Source: Acidobacteriota bacterium
GTDB taxonomy: Bacteria; Acidobacteriota; Terriglobia; Acidiferrales; UBA7541
NCBI GenBank assembly: GCA_003223215.1
Contig: QHYH01000103.1
Coordinates: 1 to 64,000, forward strand
Reading direction: 5' to 3'
DNA length: 64,000 nucleotides
Shown here in pieces: positions 55,268 through 64,000 of this stretch. Below the pieces are notes generated by a model. It made no database searches and was not told the DNA's origin. It saw only the letters and a list, made by a program, of their open reading frames with translations. A program made the translations under genes and the position numbers. The first letter of the stretch is position 1. Each line of letters opens with the position of its first letter.

Positions 55268-56827
55268 ATGTGTCTGGGGCTTCGCGGTGGCCATCTCCCT
55301 TCCGTTCTTTGGATCGCCATAGCTCTCTCCATTGGATTTGTCCAAAGGGCGCACGCGGAAAACTTCGCCGAAGGTGCCAGACAAGCGGCGGCAGGGCAGG
55401 AAGTGTTAAGCCAAAACCCAGCAAGACAACAAGCCGACTATGCCGTGGCCGCGGAAGCCTTCCGGAACGGCATTGCGCGCGAGCCGGGCTCTGCTGCCGC
55501 ATGGACGCAATGGGCGGACTTTGCCTTGGAACGGTTCCGCATCCTGGACCTGCAGCTGAGAAGCGCGCAAAGCGGCATGGCTCGGGTGCTGAGGTTCGAG
55601 GCGCAGGGTTGGCATAGTGGGCCGGAAACGCGTGAAGAGCTTCTGCGGCAGTCAGCGACGGCGGATCCCGAGCAACAAGGCATTTGGGGCGAGTTGGGCG
55701 TCGAGCAAGAGTGGCGCGGCAGGCAAGAAGAAGCCGCGGCGACGCTCAAGACCGCGCTCGAGCGGCAACCCAATGAGTCCTGGACTTTGCGGCTGCAAGC
55801 GGTCACGGCTGCCGCCGAGGGCAACTGGGGGAAAGCGGAAGCTTACCTCGTGGAACTGGGTGTCCGCTCCCGCGCAGTGCTTCGCAGCGCGCTGAAGGTG
55901 TGGCCGAAAAGCCTGCTTCCGAATGAGAGCGCCAAAGGCGAGGTTTGGGAATGCGCGAGGAAAGACTCCGAAGCGTGCTTCGCAAAAATCAAATTTCCGC
56001 CAAGTGAAATTCACGATTCTGAGGAGCAGTTCTTTGCCGAAGAACGCTGGGAACAATTGGTGGCGATGCCGGAGCCGCCCTCGGAACTACCCGCGGCATG
56101 GTTCCGGCGAGGGGTCGCGCTGGCGGAATTGAACAATTGTGAGCGAGCCATCCCGGCACTGGAGCGCGGGCTAGGTCCCGGAGGGGAAACGGCAGCTTAT
56201 TGGCTGGAGCGTTGTTATGCTTTGGAAGCCGAGAGGGCAGCGGCGCGAATTCGTGCGCTCGGAAATGAGGCGGCGTTTCACCGTGTGCGTGGAGATTTCC
56301 TGGTGCGCGTCAAGGGCGATGCCCAATCGGCCACCGAAGACTATGAGAAAGCCAGGAAACTCCAGCCGCGAGCCGCGGTGTTGGCCGAAAGGCTCGCGCA
56401 AGCATACCAGAGCCGCGGCGAGATGAATCAGGCCAAACAGGCAGCGCGGGAGGCGCTTGCGCTCGATCCGCGCCGACTCGTTGCGCTGCGCCTGCTGGCG
56501 TCGATTGCCATGAGCGAGCGAGACTACCCGGGCGCGCTCGAATTCCTAAACAAGATGCTTGCCATGCGCTCGAACGACGCCTGGGTGCGGGTCGAGATGG
56601 GCATCGCCTACGCGCAGACGGGACAGCCGCAACAAGCGCTTGCGTATCTCGAACCGCTGCTGGCCGCGGGCTATCCGGACGAGCGTGGCGCTTTGCATGG
56701 GATGCTGGCAGGCGTGCTTCGCAAATTGGGGCGCGAACAGGAAGCGCAAATCGCCGCGGCGGAGGCCAACCGGCTCTCCGACCTTTTCCAACAACACCTC
56801 AAAACGGGTCTCGATGATCATCAGTAG
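55268..56827 (+). CDS. Exported TPR-repeat protein
   Basis: 519 residues with a signal peptide (VLWIAIALSIGFVQRAHA). TPR-type helical repeats run throughout (AAEAFRNGIAREPGSAAAWT; AKQAAREALALDPRRLVALR; ALEFLNKMLAMRSNDAWVRV). Its last 14 bp overlap the start of the CRTAC1 gene, so the two are translationally coupled. TPR plus CRTAC1/ASPIC-UnbV pairs recur in Acidobacteriota and Verrucomicrobiota (from memory); function unproven. Confidence 0.82.
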   Translation: MCLGLRGGHLPSVLWIAIALSIGFVQRAHAENFAEGARQAAAGQEVLSQNPARQQADYAVAAEAFRNGIAREPGSAAAWTQWADFALERFRILDLQLRSAQSGMARVLRFEAQGWHSGPETREELLRQSATADPEQQGIWGELGVEQEWRGRQEEAAATLKTALERQPNESWTLRLQAVTAAAEGNWGKAEAYLVELGVRSRAVLRSALKVWPKSLLPNESAKGEVWECARKDSEACFAKIKFPPSEIHDSEEQFFAEERWEQLVAMPEPPSELPAAWFRRGVALAELNNCERAIPALERGLGPGGETAAYWLERCYALEAERAAARIRALGNEAAFHRVRGDFLVRVKGDAQSATEDYEKARKLQPRAAVLAERLAQAYQSRGEMNQAKQAAREALALDPRRLVALRLLASIAMSERDYPGALEFLNKMLAMRSNDAWVRVEMGIAYAQTGQPQQALAYLEPLLAAGYPDERGALHGMLAGVLRKLGREQEAQIAAAEANRLSDLFQQHLKTGLDDHQ

Positions 56828-58523
56828 GCGGGCCTTCCTTTGGCGATCGGCGGCTTTCCTTCCCTTTTCTCTGAGCTATCCTTTTCCGCGGCTCGCCCGA
56901 GCGCAGCCTCCCCTCCTGGGGCATGCGTCGGCTGGCTCCATTCGGTTTGAAGTTGCGCCGGCGTCGAGCGGACTGGATTTCGTCCTCCGCAACGGCGCGC
57001 AAGGGCGGAAGTACCAGGTGGAGACGCTGCTCGGCGGGCTGGGAGTGATTGACTTTGACGGCGACGGCTGGCCCGACCTTTTCTGCGTGAATGGCGCAGC
57101 GCTGCCATCACTGGCGAAAACCGGGCAGGAGTATTGGAACAGGCTCTTCCGCAACAACCGCGACGGCACGTTCAGCGATGTCACGGAAAAGGCCGGCCTG
57201 GCCGGGCAGGGTTACGGCGTGGGTGTTGCGGTCGGTGACTACAACAACGACGGACATGAGGATCTGTTCGTCGTGGGTGTGCATGGCAATCGGCTTTATC
57301 GCAACAACGGCGACGGCACCTTCACCGATGTGACAGAGCAAGCGGGATTCAGTGCGCCCAGCCTGAGGAGATTTTGGTCCATTGCCGCGGCGTGGATTGA
57401 TTACGACAACGACGGCCGTCTGGATCTGTTCATCTCCAACTATTGCGATTGGCAGCCGGAGAGCGATCCGGTCTGCGGCGGCTATTGCCATCCGGACGTC
57501 TATCGCGCCGAGCCGATGCAGCTTTTCCATAACAACGGCGACGGCACGTTTACCGAGATGATCGCCAAAGACGGATTTCCCGAGGTACTGGGCAAGGGCA
57601 TGGGCGTTGCCATGGCGGATTTCCTGGGTGACGCACGGCCAGGCTTGTTCGTGGCCAACGACAATGCGCGCAATTTGCTCTTCCGGTCCACCGGCGACGG
57701 CTTCCAGGAGATGGCGACCGAATCGGGAGTGGCGTACAACGGGGATGGGCGCAACATCTCGGGAATGGGCGCGGACTTCGGCGACGTTGACGGCGACGGT
57801 CGGCTGGACCTCGTGATGACCGGACTGAAAAATGAAACGTATGAAGTGTTCCTGAACCGCGGCGGCGGCTCTTTCGACGACGGAAGTGCGTCGACGGGAC
57901 TGCTAGCCCTGAGTCGTCCGTGGAGCGGCTGGGGCTGCGGGCTGGTGGATTTGGACAATGATGGCTGGCCGGACTTGTTCGTCGCCGGGGGCGGGTTCGA
58001 GGCGAAAGACGCGCAGCCCAATCGCATTTTCCGGAACGCGGCAGGGAAATTCGCCGATGTTTCGGATTTGGTTGGGAAGGAATTTCGAACGCCGCGGCTG
58101 CATCGCGGGGCGGTGTTTGCCGACTTTGATCGGGACGGCAGGCTTGATGCCGCGGTGACCGCGATTGGCGAACGCATTGAATTGTGGTGGAACCGGAGCC
58201 CACGAAAGCACTGGCTGCAGTTGCGGCTGAAAGGGAAGCAGAGCAATCATTCCGCGATGGGGGCGCAGGTGACGTGCAAATCGGCGAGCCGGGCGCAGTC
58301 GCGCTCGGTGACCAATTGCGTGGGGTATGCCTCGAGCAGCGACCTGACGGTGCATTTCGGGCTTGGCGAAGATCGCAAGGCAAGCGTCGAGATTCGCTGG
58401 CCCTCGGGCGTGGTGCAAAAGCTTGGCGAGCTCGCCGCGGATCTGCGCCTGGAGGTGGAGGAGCCGGCCGGAGGAAGCGAGGGTGAGCGGCCCCGAGAGA
58501 AGCCGTTCGGGGGCGGAAAATGA
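56814..58523 (+). CDS. CRTAC1 (FG-GAP/ASPIC-UnbV) secreted protein, Tat signal
   Basis: 569 residues. A twin-arginine signal (ISRRAFLWRSAAFLPFSL) precedes seven or so FG-GAP/VCBS repeats forming a beta-propeller with calcium-type loops (DFDGDGWPDLF, DYNNDGHEDLF, DYDNDGRLDLF, DVDGDGRLDLV, DLDNDGWPDLF, DFDRDGRLDAA). A C-terminal ASPIC/UnbV domain (DLTVHFGLGEDRKASVEIRW) follows. Likely exported folded and involved in binding at the cell surface. ATG 56814 gives the Tat signal; the open frame starts earlier at 56559 but that part is a shadow of the TPR gene. Confidence 0.87.
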   Translation: MIISRRAFLWRSAAFLPFSLSYPFPRLARAQPPLLGHASAGSIRFEVAPASSGLDFVLRNGAQGRKYQVETLLGGLGVIDFDGDGWPDLFCVNGAALPSLAKTGQEYWNRLFRNNRDGTFSDVTEKAGLAGQGYGVGVAVGDYNNDGHEDLFVVGVHGNRLYRNNGDGTFTDVTEQAGFSAPSLRRFWSIAAAWIDYDNDGRLDLFISNYCDWQPESDPVCGGYCHPDVYRAEPMQLFHNNGDGTFTEMIAKDGFPEVLGKGMGVAMADFLGDARPGLFVANDNARNLLFRSTGDGFQEMATESGVAYNGDGRNISGMGADFGDVDGDGRLDLVMTGLKNETYEVFLNRGGGSFDDGSASTGLLALSRPWSGWGCGLVDLDNDGWPDLFVAGGGFEAKDAQPNRIFRNAAGKFADVSDLVGKEFRTPRLHRGAVFADFDRDGRLDAAVTAIGERIELWWNRSPRKHWLQLRLKGKQSNHSAMGAQVTCKSASRAQSRSVTNCVGYASSSDLTVHFGLGEDRKASVEIRWPSGVVQKLGELAADLRLEVEEPAGGSEGERPREKPFGGGK

Positions 58524-58561
58524 CCGTTCGGCCTGCGTTTAAGACATTTGGATTCAGTGCG

Positions 58562-58590
58562 TTGACTCGGCGCGCGAGCAGATGTTAACT
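58562..58590 (+). promoter_or_regulatory. Candidate sigma-70 promoter of metK
   Basis: TTGACT, a 17-base spacer and TTAACT, placed ~150 bp upstream of the metK start and just after the CRTAC1 stop. Good -35 and spacing, moderate -10. It would give a ~145-base leader. Confidence 0.4.
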
Positions 58591-58625
58591 TTGTCAGGTT
58601 AGTGGGAATAACCATTCGCATGGCG

Positions 58626-58684
58626 GTGCGCAAGGCCGAAGTGGGCGCACGTTTTCTAGATCCTTTGGCGAACCTCGGTTCGCC
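58626..58684 (+). promoter_or_regulatory. Structured metK leader (two hairpins)
   Basis: The first hairpin is GTGCGC (58626-58631)...GCGCAC (58645-58650), followed by GTTTTC, terminator-like. The second is GGCGAACC-TC-GGTTCGCC (58667-58684). Both lie between the candidate promoter and the metK start. I could not match the sequence to SAM-I, SAM-II or SAH riboswitch cores. Could be an attenuator or simply the terminator of the CRTAC1 unit. Confidence 0.35.
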
Positions 58685-58742
58685 CGGGATGGCAGCCTTG
58701 GAAAATCTTTGATCCTGAGTCAAGCCAGAAGGAGAAATTGTT

Positions 58743-59933
58743 TTGAGCGAAGCCTTACGGAATTATTTGTTTACCTCAGAGTCCGTCACAGAAGGCCATC
58801 CCGACAAAATAGCCGACCAGATTTCTGACGCGGTGCTCGATGATGTGATGCGCCAGGACCCGCAAGGGCGCGTGGCGTGCGAGACCCTGGTCACAACGGG
58901 ACTCGCCGTGGTAGCCGGAGAGATCACCACGACCGCACACGTGAATTATGACGAACTGGTGCGCGAGACGATTCGCGGAGTGGGCTACGACCGCGCGAAG
59001 TACGGATATGACTCCGACACTTGCGCGGTGATGTGCACGGTGAAGCGGCAGTCGCCGGACATCGCCATGGGCGTGGACACCGGCGGCGCGGGCGACCAGG
59101 GGCTGATGTTCGGTTTTGCGTGCGATGAAACCGACGAGTTGATGCCCATGCCCATCCAACTGGCTCACCGCTTGACGCAACGCCTCTCCGAAGTTCGCAA
59201 GGCCAAGATCCTTGATTTCCTCCGCCCTGATGGAAAATCCCAAGTCACGATTGAGTACCGCAACGGAGAGCCGGCCCGCGTGGATTGCGTGGTCCTTTCC
59301 ACGCAGCACAGCGAAAAGGTGTCCAACGTGGATTTGCGCGCGGCGGTGATGGAGCAGGTCATCCGGCCGATCTTGCCCGCGCGGATGCTGGACGCCCGTA
59401 CGAAATATCACATCAACCCGACGGGGCGCTTTGTGATTGGCGGGCCGATGGGCGATGCGGGGTTGACCGGGCGCAAGATCATTGTGGATACCTACGGCGG
59501 CTACAGCCGGCATGGTGGCGGCGCGTTTTCGGGGAAGGATCCGTCGAAGGTGGACCGCTCGGCGTGCTACATGGCGCGATACATTGCGAAGAACATTGTG
59601 GCGGCGGGATTGGCACGCAAGGCCGAAGTGCAGTTGGCGTACGCGATTGGCGTCGCCGAGCCGGTGTCGGTGATGGCGGAAACGTTCGGAACGGCGATGA
59701 TTCCGGAAGAGAAAATTACCGAGCTGATCCGCGAAAACTTCAAGCTCACGCCGAAGGACATCATCGAGGCGCTGGACCTGCGGCGGCCGATTTACAAAGC
59801 TACCGCGGCCTATGGACACTTCGGGCGGAGCGGGCGTGGGTTCACCTGGGAACGTACGGACCGCGCGGACGCGCTTCGCAAAGCTGCGGGGCTTGGCGCG
59901 GCGGCGGCCGCGGAAGTTGCCGCGCGGCGGTAA
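58743..59933 (+). CDS. metK: S-adenosylmethionine synthetase
   Basis: Makes SAM from methionine and ATP. Signatures are [20 protein letters not shown] at the start, [16 protein letters not shown], the metal/K+ binding [15 protein letters not shown] motif, and [20 protein letters not shown]. 396 residues, normal. TTG start at 58743 with AAGGAG upstream. Followed by ahcY after ~150 bp: together SAM synthesis and removal of S-adenosylhomocysteine. Confidence 0.97.
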   Translation: MSEALRNYLFTSESVTEGHPDKIADQISDAVLDDVMRQDPQGRVACETLVTTGLAVVAGEITTTAHVNYDELVRETIRGVGYDRAKYGYDSDTCAVMCTVKRQSPDIAMGVDTGGAGDQGLMFGFACDETDELMPMPIQLAHRLTQRLSEVRKAKILDFLRPDGKSQVTIEYRNGEPARVDCVVLSTQHSEKVSNVDLRAAVMEQVIRPILPARMLDARTKYHINPTGRFVIGGPMGDAGLTGRKIIVDTYGGYSRHGGGAFSGKDPSKVDRSACYMARYIAKNIVAAGLARKAEVQLAYAIGVAEPVSVMAETFGTAMIPEEKITELIRENFKLTPKDIIEALDLRRPIYKATAAYGHFGRSGRGFTWERTDRADALRKAAGLGAAAAAEVAARR

Positions 59934-60072
59934 TCCTCAGACGGCGAGAAGCATTGCCCGCACCGCCGTCCGCAAACAACGCGACCGGGTTCGGGATGAC
60001 CCGCAACGGCTTTTTGTGGAGCAAGCTGCCGGAACAAAACTTCTACTTGTCCCCCCATCAAATTCAAATTAG

Positions 60073-61359
<1,287 letters not shown>

Positions 61360-61408
61360 ACGGCGACCGCTTCGCGGCGAAGCTTTAGTTTGCAATCGTG
61401 ATATCTTC

Positions 61409-61447
61409 TTAGGGGCGTTCGCTCGGGCGGTCGCCCCTAAATTTTTC
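61409..61447 (+). terminator. Rho-independent terminator after ahcY
   Basis: A 9-bp perfect stem TTAGGGGCG/CGCCCCTAA with a 14-base interior that can pair partly, followed by ATTTTTC. Separates the metK-ahcY unit from the tldD gene that starts 26 bp later. Confidence 0.75.
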
Positions 61448-61472
61448 TGCCAGGCACGTCGATTCCGTTTGA

Positions 61473-62942
61473 ATGATGCTTATGTGGGATTTGTGCACCA
61501 ACGCGTTGGACACAGCAAAACTGCGCGGCGCGTCGTATGGCGACGTGCGCGCGATGCATCTGCGGCAGCGCGACCTGACGACGAAGAATGGCCAAGTCGG
61601 GACGCTGGCACAAAGCGAATCGGTTGGCATCGGCATTCGCGTGGTGGCCCATGGCGCCTGGGGGTTTGCGTCCACCGACCGGCTGACGCGCGACGGCGTG
61701 GCAGCCTGTGCGGCGCAAGCCGTCTCGATCGCGAAGGCGTCCGCACTAGCGAATCGCAGCAAGGTCGTGCTGGCGCCGGAAAAAGCCTACATCGATAGCT
61801 GGCAGAGTCCTTTCCGGAAAGATCCCTTCGAGATTCCGTTGGGAGCGCAGCTTGCGCTGCTGCTTGCGGCCGACGGCGAAATGCGCAAAGTAAAAGGCGT
61901 GACGCTGACCGAAACAAGCATGCAGTTCCGCAAGGTCGACTCGTGGTTTGCGTCGAGTATCGGCTCTCGGATTCACCAGCGCAAAGTGATTTCCGGGTGC
62001 GGAATCGGTGCGACTTCCTTCCAGGGCCAAGAAATCCAAAAGCGGTCGTATCCCAACAGTTTTGGCGGGCAGCACGCGCTTGAAGGCTACGAATTGGTCG
62101 AGTCGCTGGAATTGCTGAAGCATGCGCCAGTGATCGCGGAAGAAGCGGCAGCGCTGCATGCGGCAGCGCAATGCCCGGAGAAGTTCGGCACGCTCGTTCT
62201 GGCGGGGAATCAACTGGGCTTACAGATTCACGAATCGATTGGGCATCCGATAGAGCTGGACCGCGTGCTCGGCCAAGAAGCGAATTTTGCGGGCACGAGT
62301 TTTCTGACGCTCGACCAGTTGAACAAGCTGAAATACGCGTCGAGCATCGTGAATGTGGTTGCGGATGCACGGCTGGATCACGGGCCGGGGCTGGGCACAT
62401 TTGCCTATGACGACGAAGGCGTTCCCGCGCAGTGCACGGACATCATCAAAGACGGAAAGTTCCGCGGGTACCTGTCCAACCGCGAGACGGCACACCTCAT
62501 CGGGCTTGCGCGCTCCTCGGGAACCATGCGCACGGAAAGCTGGAACCGGTTGCCGATTATTCGCATGACCAACGTGAGCTTGCTCCCTGGCACGTGGGAC
62601 TACGACGATCTGATCTCCGATACGGCAGACGGAATCCTGATGGACACAAACCGGTCGTGGTCGATCGACGACCGGAGATACCAGTTCCAGTTCTCCACGG
62701 AAATCGCGTGGGAGATCAAGGGCGGCAAAAAAGTGCGAATGCTGAAAAATCCGAGCTACAGCGGTATCACCACGGAGTTTTGGAATTCCTGCGAGGCCAT
62801 TTGCAAGTTTGACCACTGGACGTTGTGGGGGACGCCTAACTGCGGCAAAGGGCAGCCGATGCAAACGATGGGCACGGGACACGGGGCGGCTCCCGCGCGG
62901 TTTCGCAACGTAAGGATCGGAACGGCTTTTTCGAAGCAATGA
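61473..62942 (+). CDS. tldD: TldD-type metallopeptidase (cytosolic form)
   Basis: 489 residues without a signal peptide. The zinc motif HESIGH is at 253-258 in LQIHESIGHPIELDRVLG, and the third-ligand cysteine is in GTPNCGKGQP near the C-terminus. TldD/TldE form a heterodimeric protease acting on unfolded peptides and modified precursors. The stop overlaps the ATG of the next gene (ATGA). ATG 61473 is the first of three close starts. This is the second TldD homologue in the window; the one at 16223-18058 is exported. Confidence 0.9.
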   Translation: MMLMWDLCTNALDTAKLRGASYGDVRAMHLRQRDLTTKNGQVGTLAQSESVGIGIRVVAHGAWGFASTDRLTRDGVAACAAQAVSIAKASALANRSKVVLAPEKAYIDSWQSPFRKDPFEIPLGAQLALLLAADGEMRKVKGVTLTETSMQFRKVDSWFASSIGSRIHQRKVISGCGIGATSFQGQEIQKRSYPNSFGGQHALEGYELVESLELLKHAPVIAEEAAALHAAAQCPEKFGTLVLAGNQLGLQIHESIGHPIELDRVLGQEANFAGTSFLTLDQLNKLKYASSIVNVVADARLDHGPGLGTFAYDDEGVPAQCTDIIKDGKFRGYLSNRETAHLIGLARSSGTMRTESWNRLPIIRMTNVSLLPGTWDYDDLISDTADGILMDTNRSWSIDDRRYQFQFSTEIAWEIKGGKKVRMLKNPSYSGITTEFWNSCEAICKFDHWTLWGTPNCGKGQPMQTMGTGHGAAPARFRNVRIGTAFSKQ

Positions 62943-64000
62943 CCATCGCACCCAGCGCGAGAAGAAAAATCAGCGGAAAAAAGCACGCCGAACTGCTGCC
63001 GGCGCGCGAGCTGCGAGGCATTATCGAGACCGTTTTGCGATTGGCGAAATCTACCGTCGCTTCGGAGACGGAAGTTCATATTGATGAAGTTGCGGATTCT
63101 CTGACGCGGTTTGCGAACAATGGCATCCACCAGAACGTTTTTGAGCATTGCGCAACGGTTTCGGTTCGCACCGTGACCGGCGGCCGCACGGCGCGGGCCA
63201 CGACCAATCGGCTGGACGAAGACTCTTTACGCCGAACGATCGAGGCCTCGCTTTCGCTGGCGCACAGCGAGCCGCGAGATCCGCGGCTTCTGCCGATGCC
63301 GGGGAAGCAGCGGTACCGCACCGTGGATCGCTTCGTCAAGGCAACGGCGGCACTCACTCCCGAAGAGCGGGCGCGCGCGGTTCGACTCGCTTGCGATTGG
63401 GCCTCCAAGAAAGGACAGGTGGCGGCGGGAATCTTTTCGAGCGGACAAAGCCAGACGACGGTGGGCAATTCGCGCGGTCTGTTCGCCACCTACTGCGAAA
63501 CGCATTCGCAATTTTCCATTACCATGCAGGAAGATCCGGCGGCAAGCTGGGCCAAGGCGGATAGCGCAGACGTCCGGGAGATTCATCCGCAGGAACTGGC
63601 AGAAAGAGCTGGCAAAAAAGCTCGCCTCGCCGTCAAGACATCGGAGCTGGCCCCGGGGCGGTACACGGTGATTCTGGAACCGGCGGCGGTTCTGGATCTG
63701 GTCGGGTTCATGTTTTACGATTTTGCGGCCACCGCAGTCGAGGACAAGCGATCCTGCCTCAACAACCGCATAGGGAAGCAGCTTTTCGGGAAGAACATCA
63801 GCATCAGCGATGACGTCTTTCATCCGCGGCAAAAGGGCGCGCCGTTCGATGGCGAGGGCATGCCGCGCCAGAAGGTGCTGCTGGTCGACCGCGGTGTTCC
63901 CAAGAACCTGGTGTATTCGCGGGCGTCGGCCACGATCGCACGCAAAAAGCCGACAGGCCACGGGTTTGCGTTACCGAACGAATACGGCGAAGCGCCGATG
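62939..64000 (+). CDS. tldE: TldE/PmbA-like partner, cut by window end
   Basis: Open from ATG 62939 to the last base, 354 codons so far and no stop, so the 3' end lies outside. Starts MTIAPSARRKISGKKHAELL. It contains TEVHIDEVADSLTRFANNGIH, the PmbA-type N-terminal fold, and YTVILEPAAVLDLVGFMFYD at the position of the TldD zinc motif, without histidines, as in TldE. Coupled to tldD by a 4-bp overlap. Confidence 0.88.
   Translation, partial: MTIAPSARRKISGKKHAELLPARELRGIIETVLRLAKSTVASETEVHIDEVADSLTRFANNGIHQNVFEHCATVSVRTVTGGRTARATTNRLDEDSLRRTIEASLSLAHSEPRDPRLLPMPGKQRYRTVDRFVKATAALTPEERARAVRLACDWASKKGQVAAGIFSSGQSQTTVGNSRGLFATYCETHSQFSITMQEDPAASWAKADSADVREIHPQELAERAGKKARLAVKTSELAPGRYTVILEPAAVLDLVGFMFYDFAATAVEDKRSCLNNRIGKQLFGKNISISDDVFHPRQKGAPFDGEGMPRQKVLLVDRGVPKNLVYSRASATIARKKPTGHGFALPNEYGEAPM

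Noticed and set aside
58591-58742. SAM or SAH riboswitch before metK
   Set aside because: None of the conserved cores I know could be matched; kept only as an unidentified structured leader.
58776-59819. 347-aa minus-strand open frame inside metK
   Set aside because: Pure antisense shadow of metK in GC-rich DNA; no motif or ribosome site.

Overview
The window looks like a chromosomal stretch of a GC-rich Acidobacteriota (Terriglobia-like) bacterium. This is inferred from gene content, not from a marker gene. The indicators are a PadR regulator next to a very long MacB/FtsX permease (the 'ADOP' layout), a DUF5117-type zinc metalloprotease, a DUF4382 lipoprotein, a secreted TPR plus CRTAC1/ASPIC-UnbV pair, several PilZ proteins, a PASTA protein near def-fmt, and frequent GTG/TTG starts.

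Layout. 0-12 kb (mostly minus strand): a CheY-like protein with a long tail, a BamD-like TPR protein, a dipeptidyl-peptidase-IV-like gene broken by two frameshifts, a redoxin (plus), a degenerate GGDEF protein, a PilZ protein, a badly decayed DUF5117 metalloprotease and a lycopene-cyclase-domain membrane protein. 12-22 kb: a PilZ protein (plus), then a minus-strand series aroC-def-fmt-tldD-tldE-(secreted hypothetical)-PASTA. Here tldD/tldE carry signal peptides and tldE has a frameshift. A DinB-family pseudogene lies divergent to aroC. 22-27 kb: an Mla-type lipid transport set (mlaE, mlaF, mlaD) split by an opposite-strand S9 peptidase. 27-33 kb: two tandem thymidylate-kinase-like P-loop proteins, a Ppx/GppA-HD protein, a SixA-like phosphatase and a convergent CHAD protein with a degenerate HD-like tail. 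I read this as a candidate polyphosphate-linked module.

33-36.5 kb is an accessory scar. It holds a tyrosine-recombinase C-terminal remnant, one intact tRNA-Leu(CAA), three degenerate tRNA-Leu-like copies, small orphan genes and the right end of an IS200/IS605 (TnpB) element with an omega-RNA-like fold. 36.5-42 kb: a DUF4382 lipoprotein, a GH2 exo-glucosaminidase-like enzyme and a truncated wHTH regulator, then about 1 kb with no recognisable gene. 42-51 kb: a glycine-zipper exported protein, an XRE regulator with a palindromic operator candidate, and a tight plus-strand run TPR-NfeD-slipin-SPOR-lnt-prfB (with the classic RF2 programmed frameshift). 51-58.5 kb: DoxX, ADOP permease and PadR (minus), then the TPR/CRTAC1 pair (plus). 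58.5-64 kb: metK and ahcY (the activated methyl cycle), followed by a second, cytosolic-looking TldD/TldE pair whose tldE runs off the window.

Disrupted genes cluster in the left part (DPP-IV, DUF5117 protease, secreted tldE, DinB) and in the 34 kb scar. From about 36.5 kb on I see no disruption other than the programmed prfB one. This fits either local gene decay or a locally poor assembly. The two internal deletions in the metalloprotease argue that at least that gene is truly dead.
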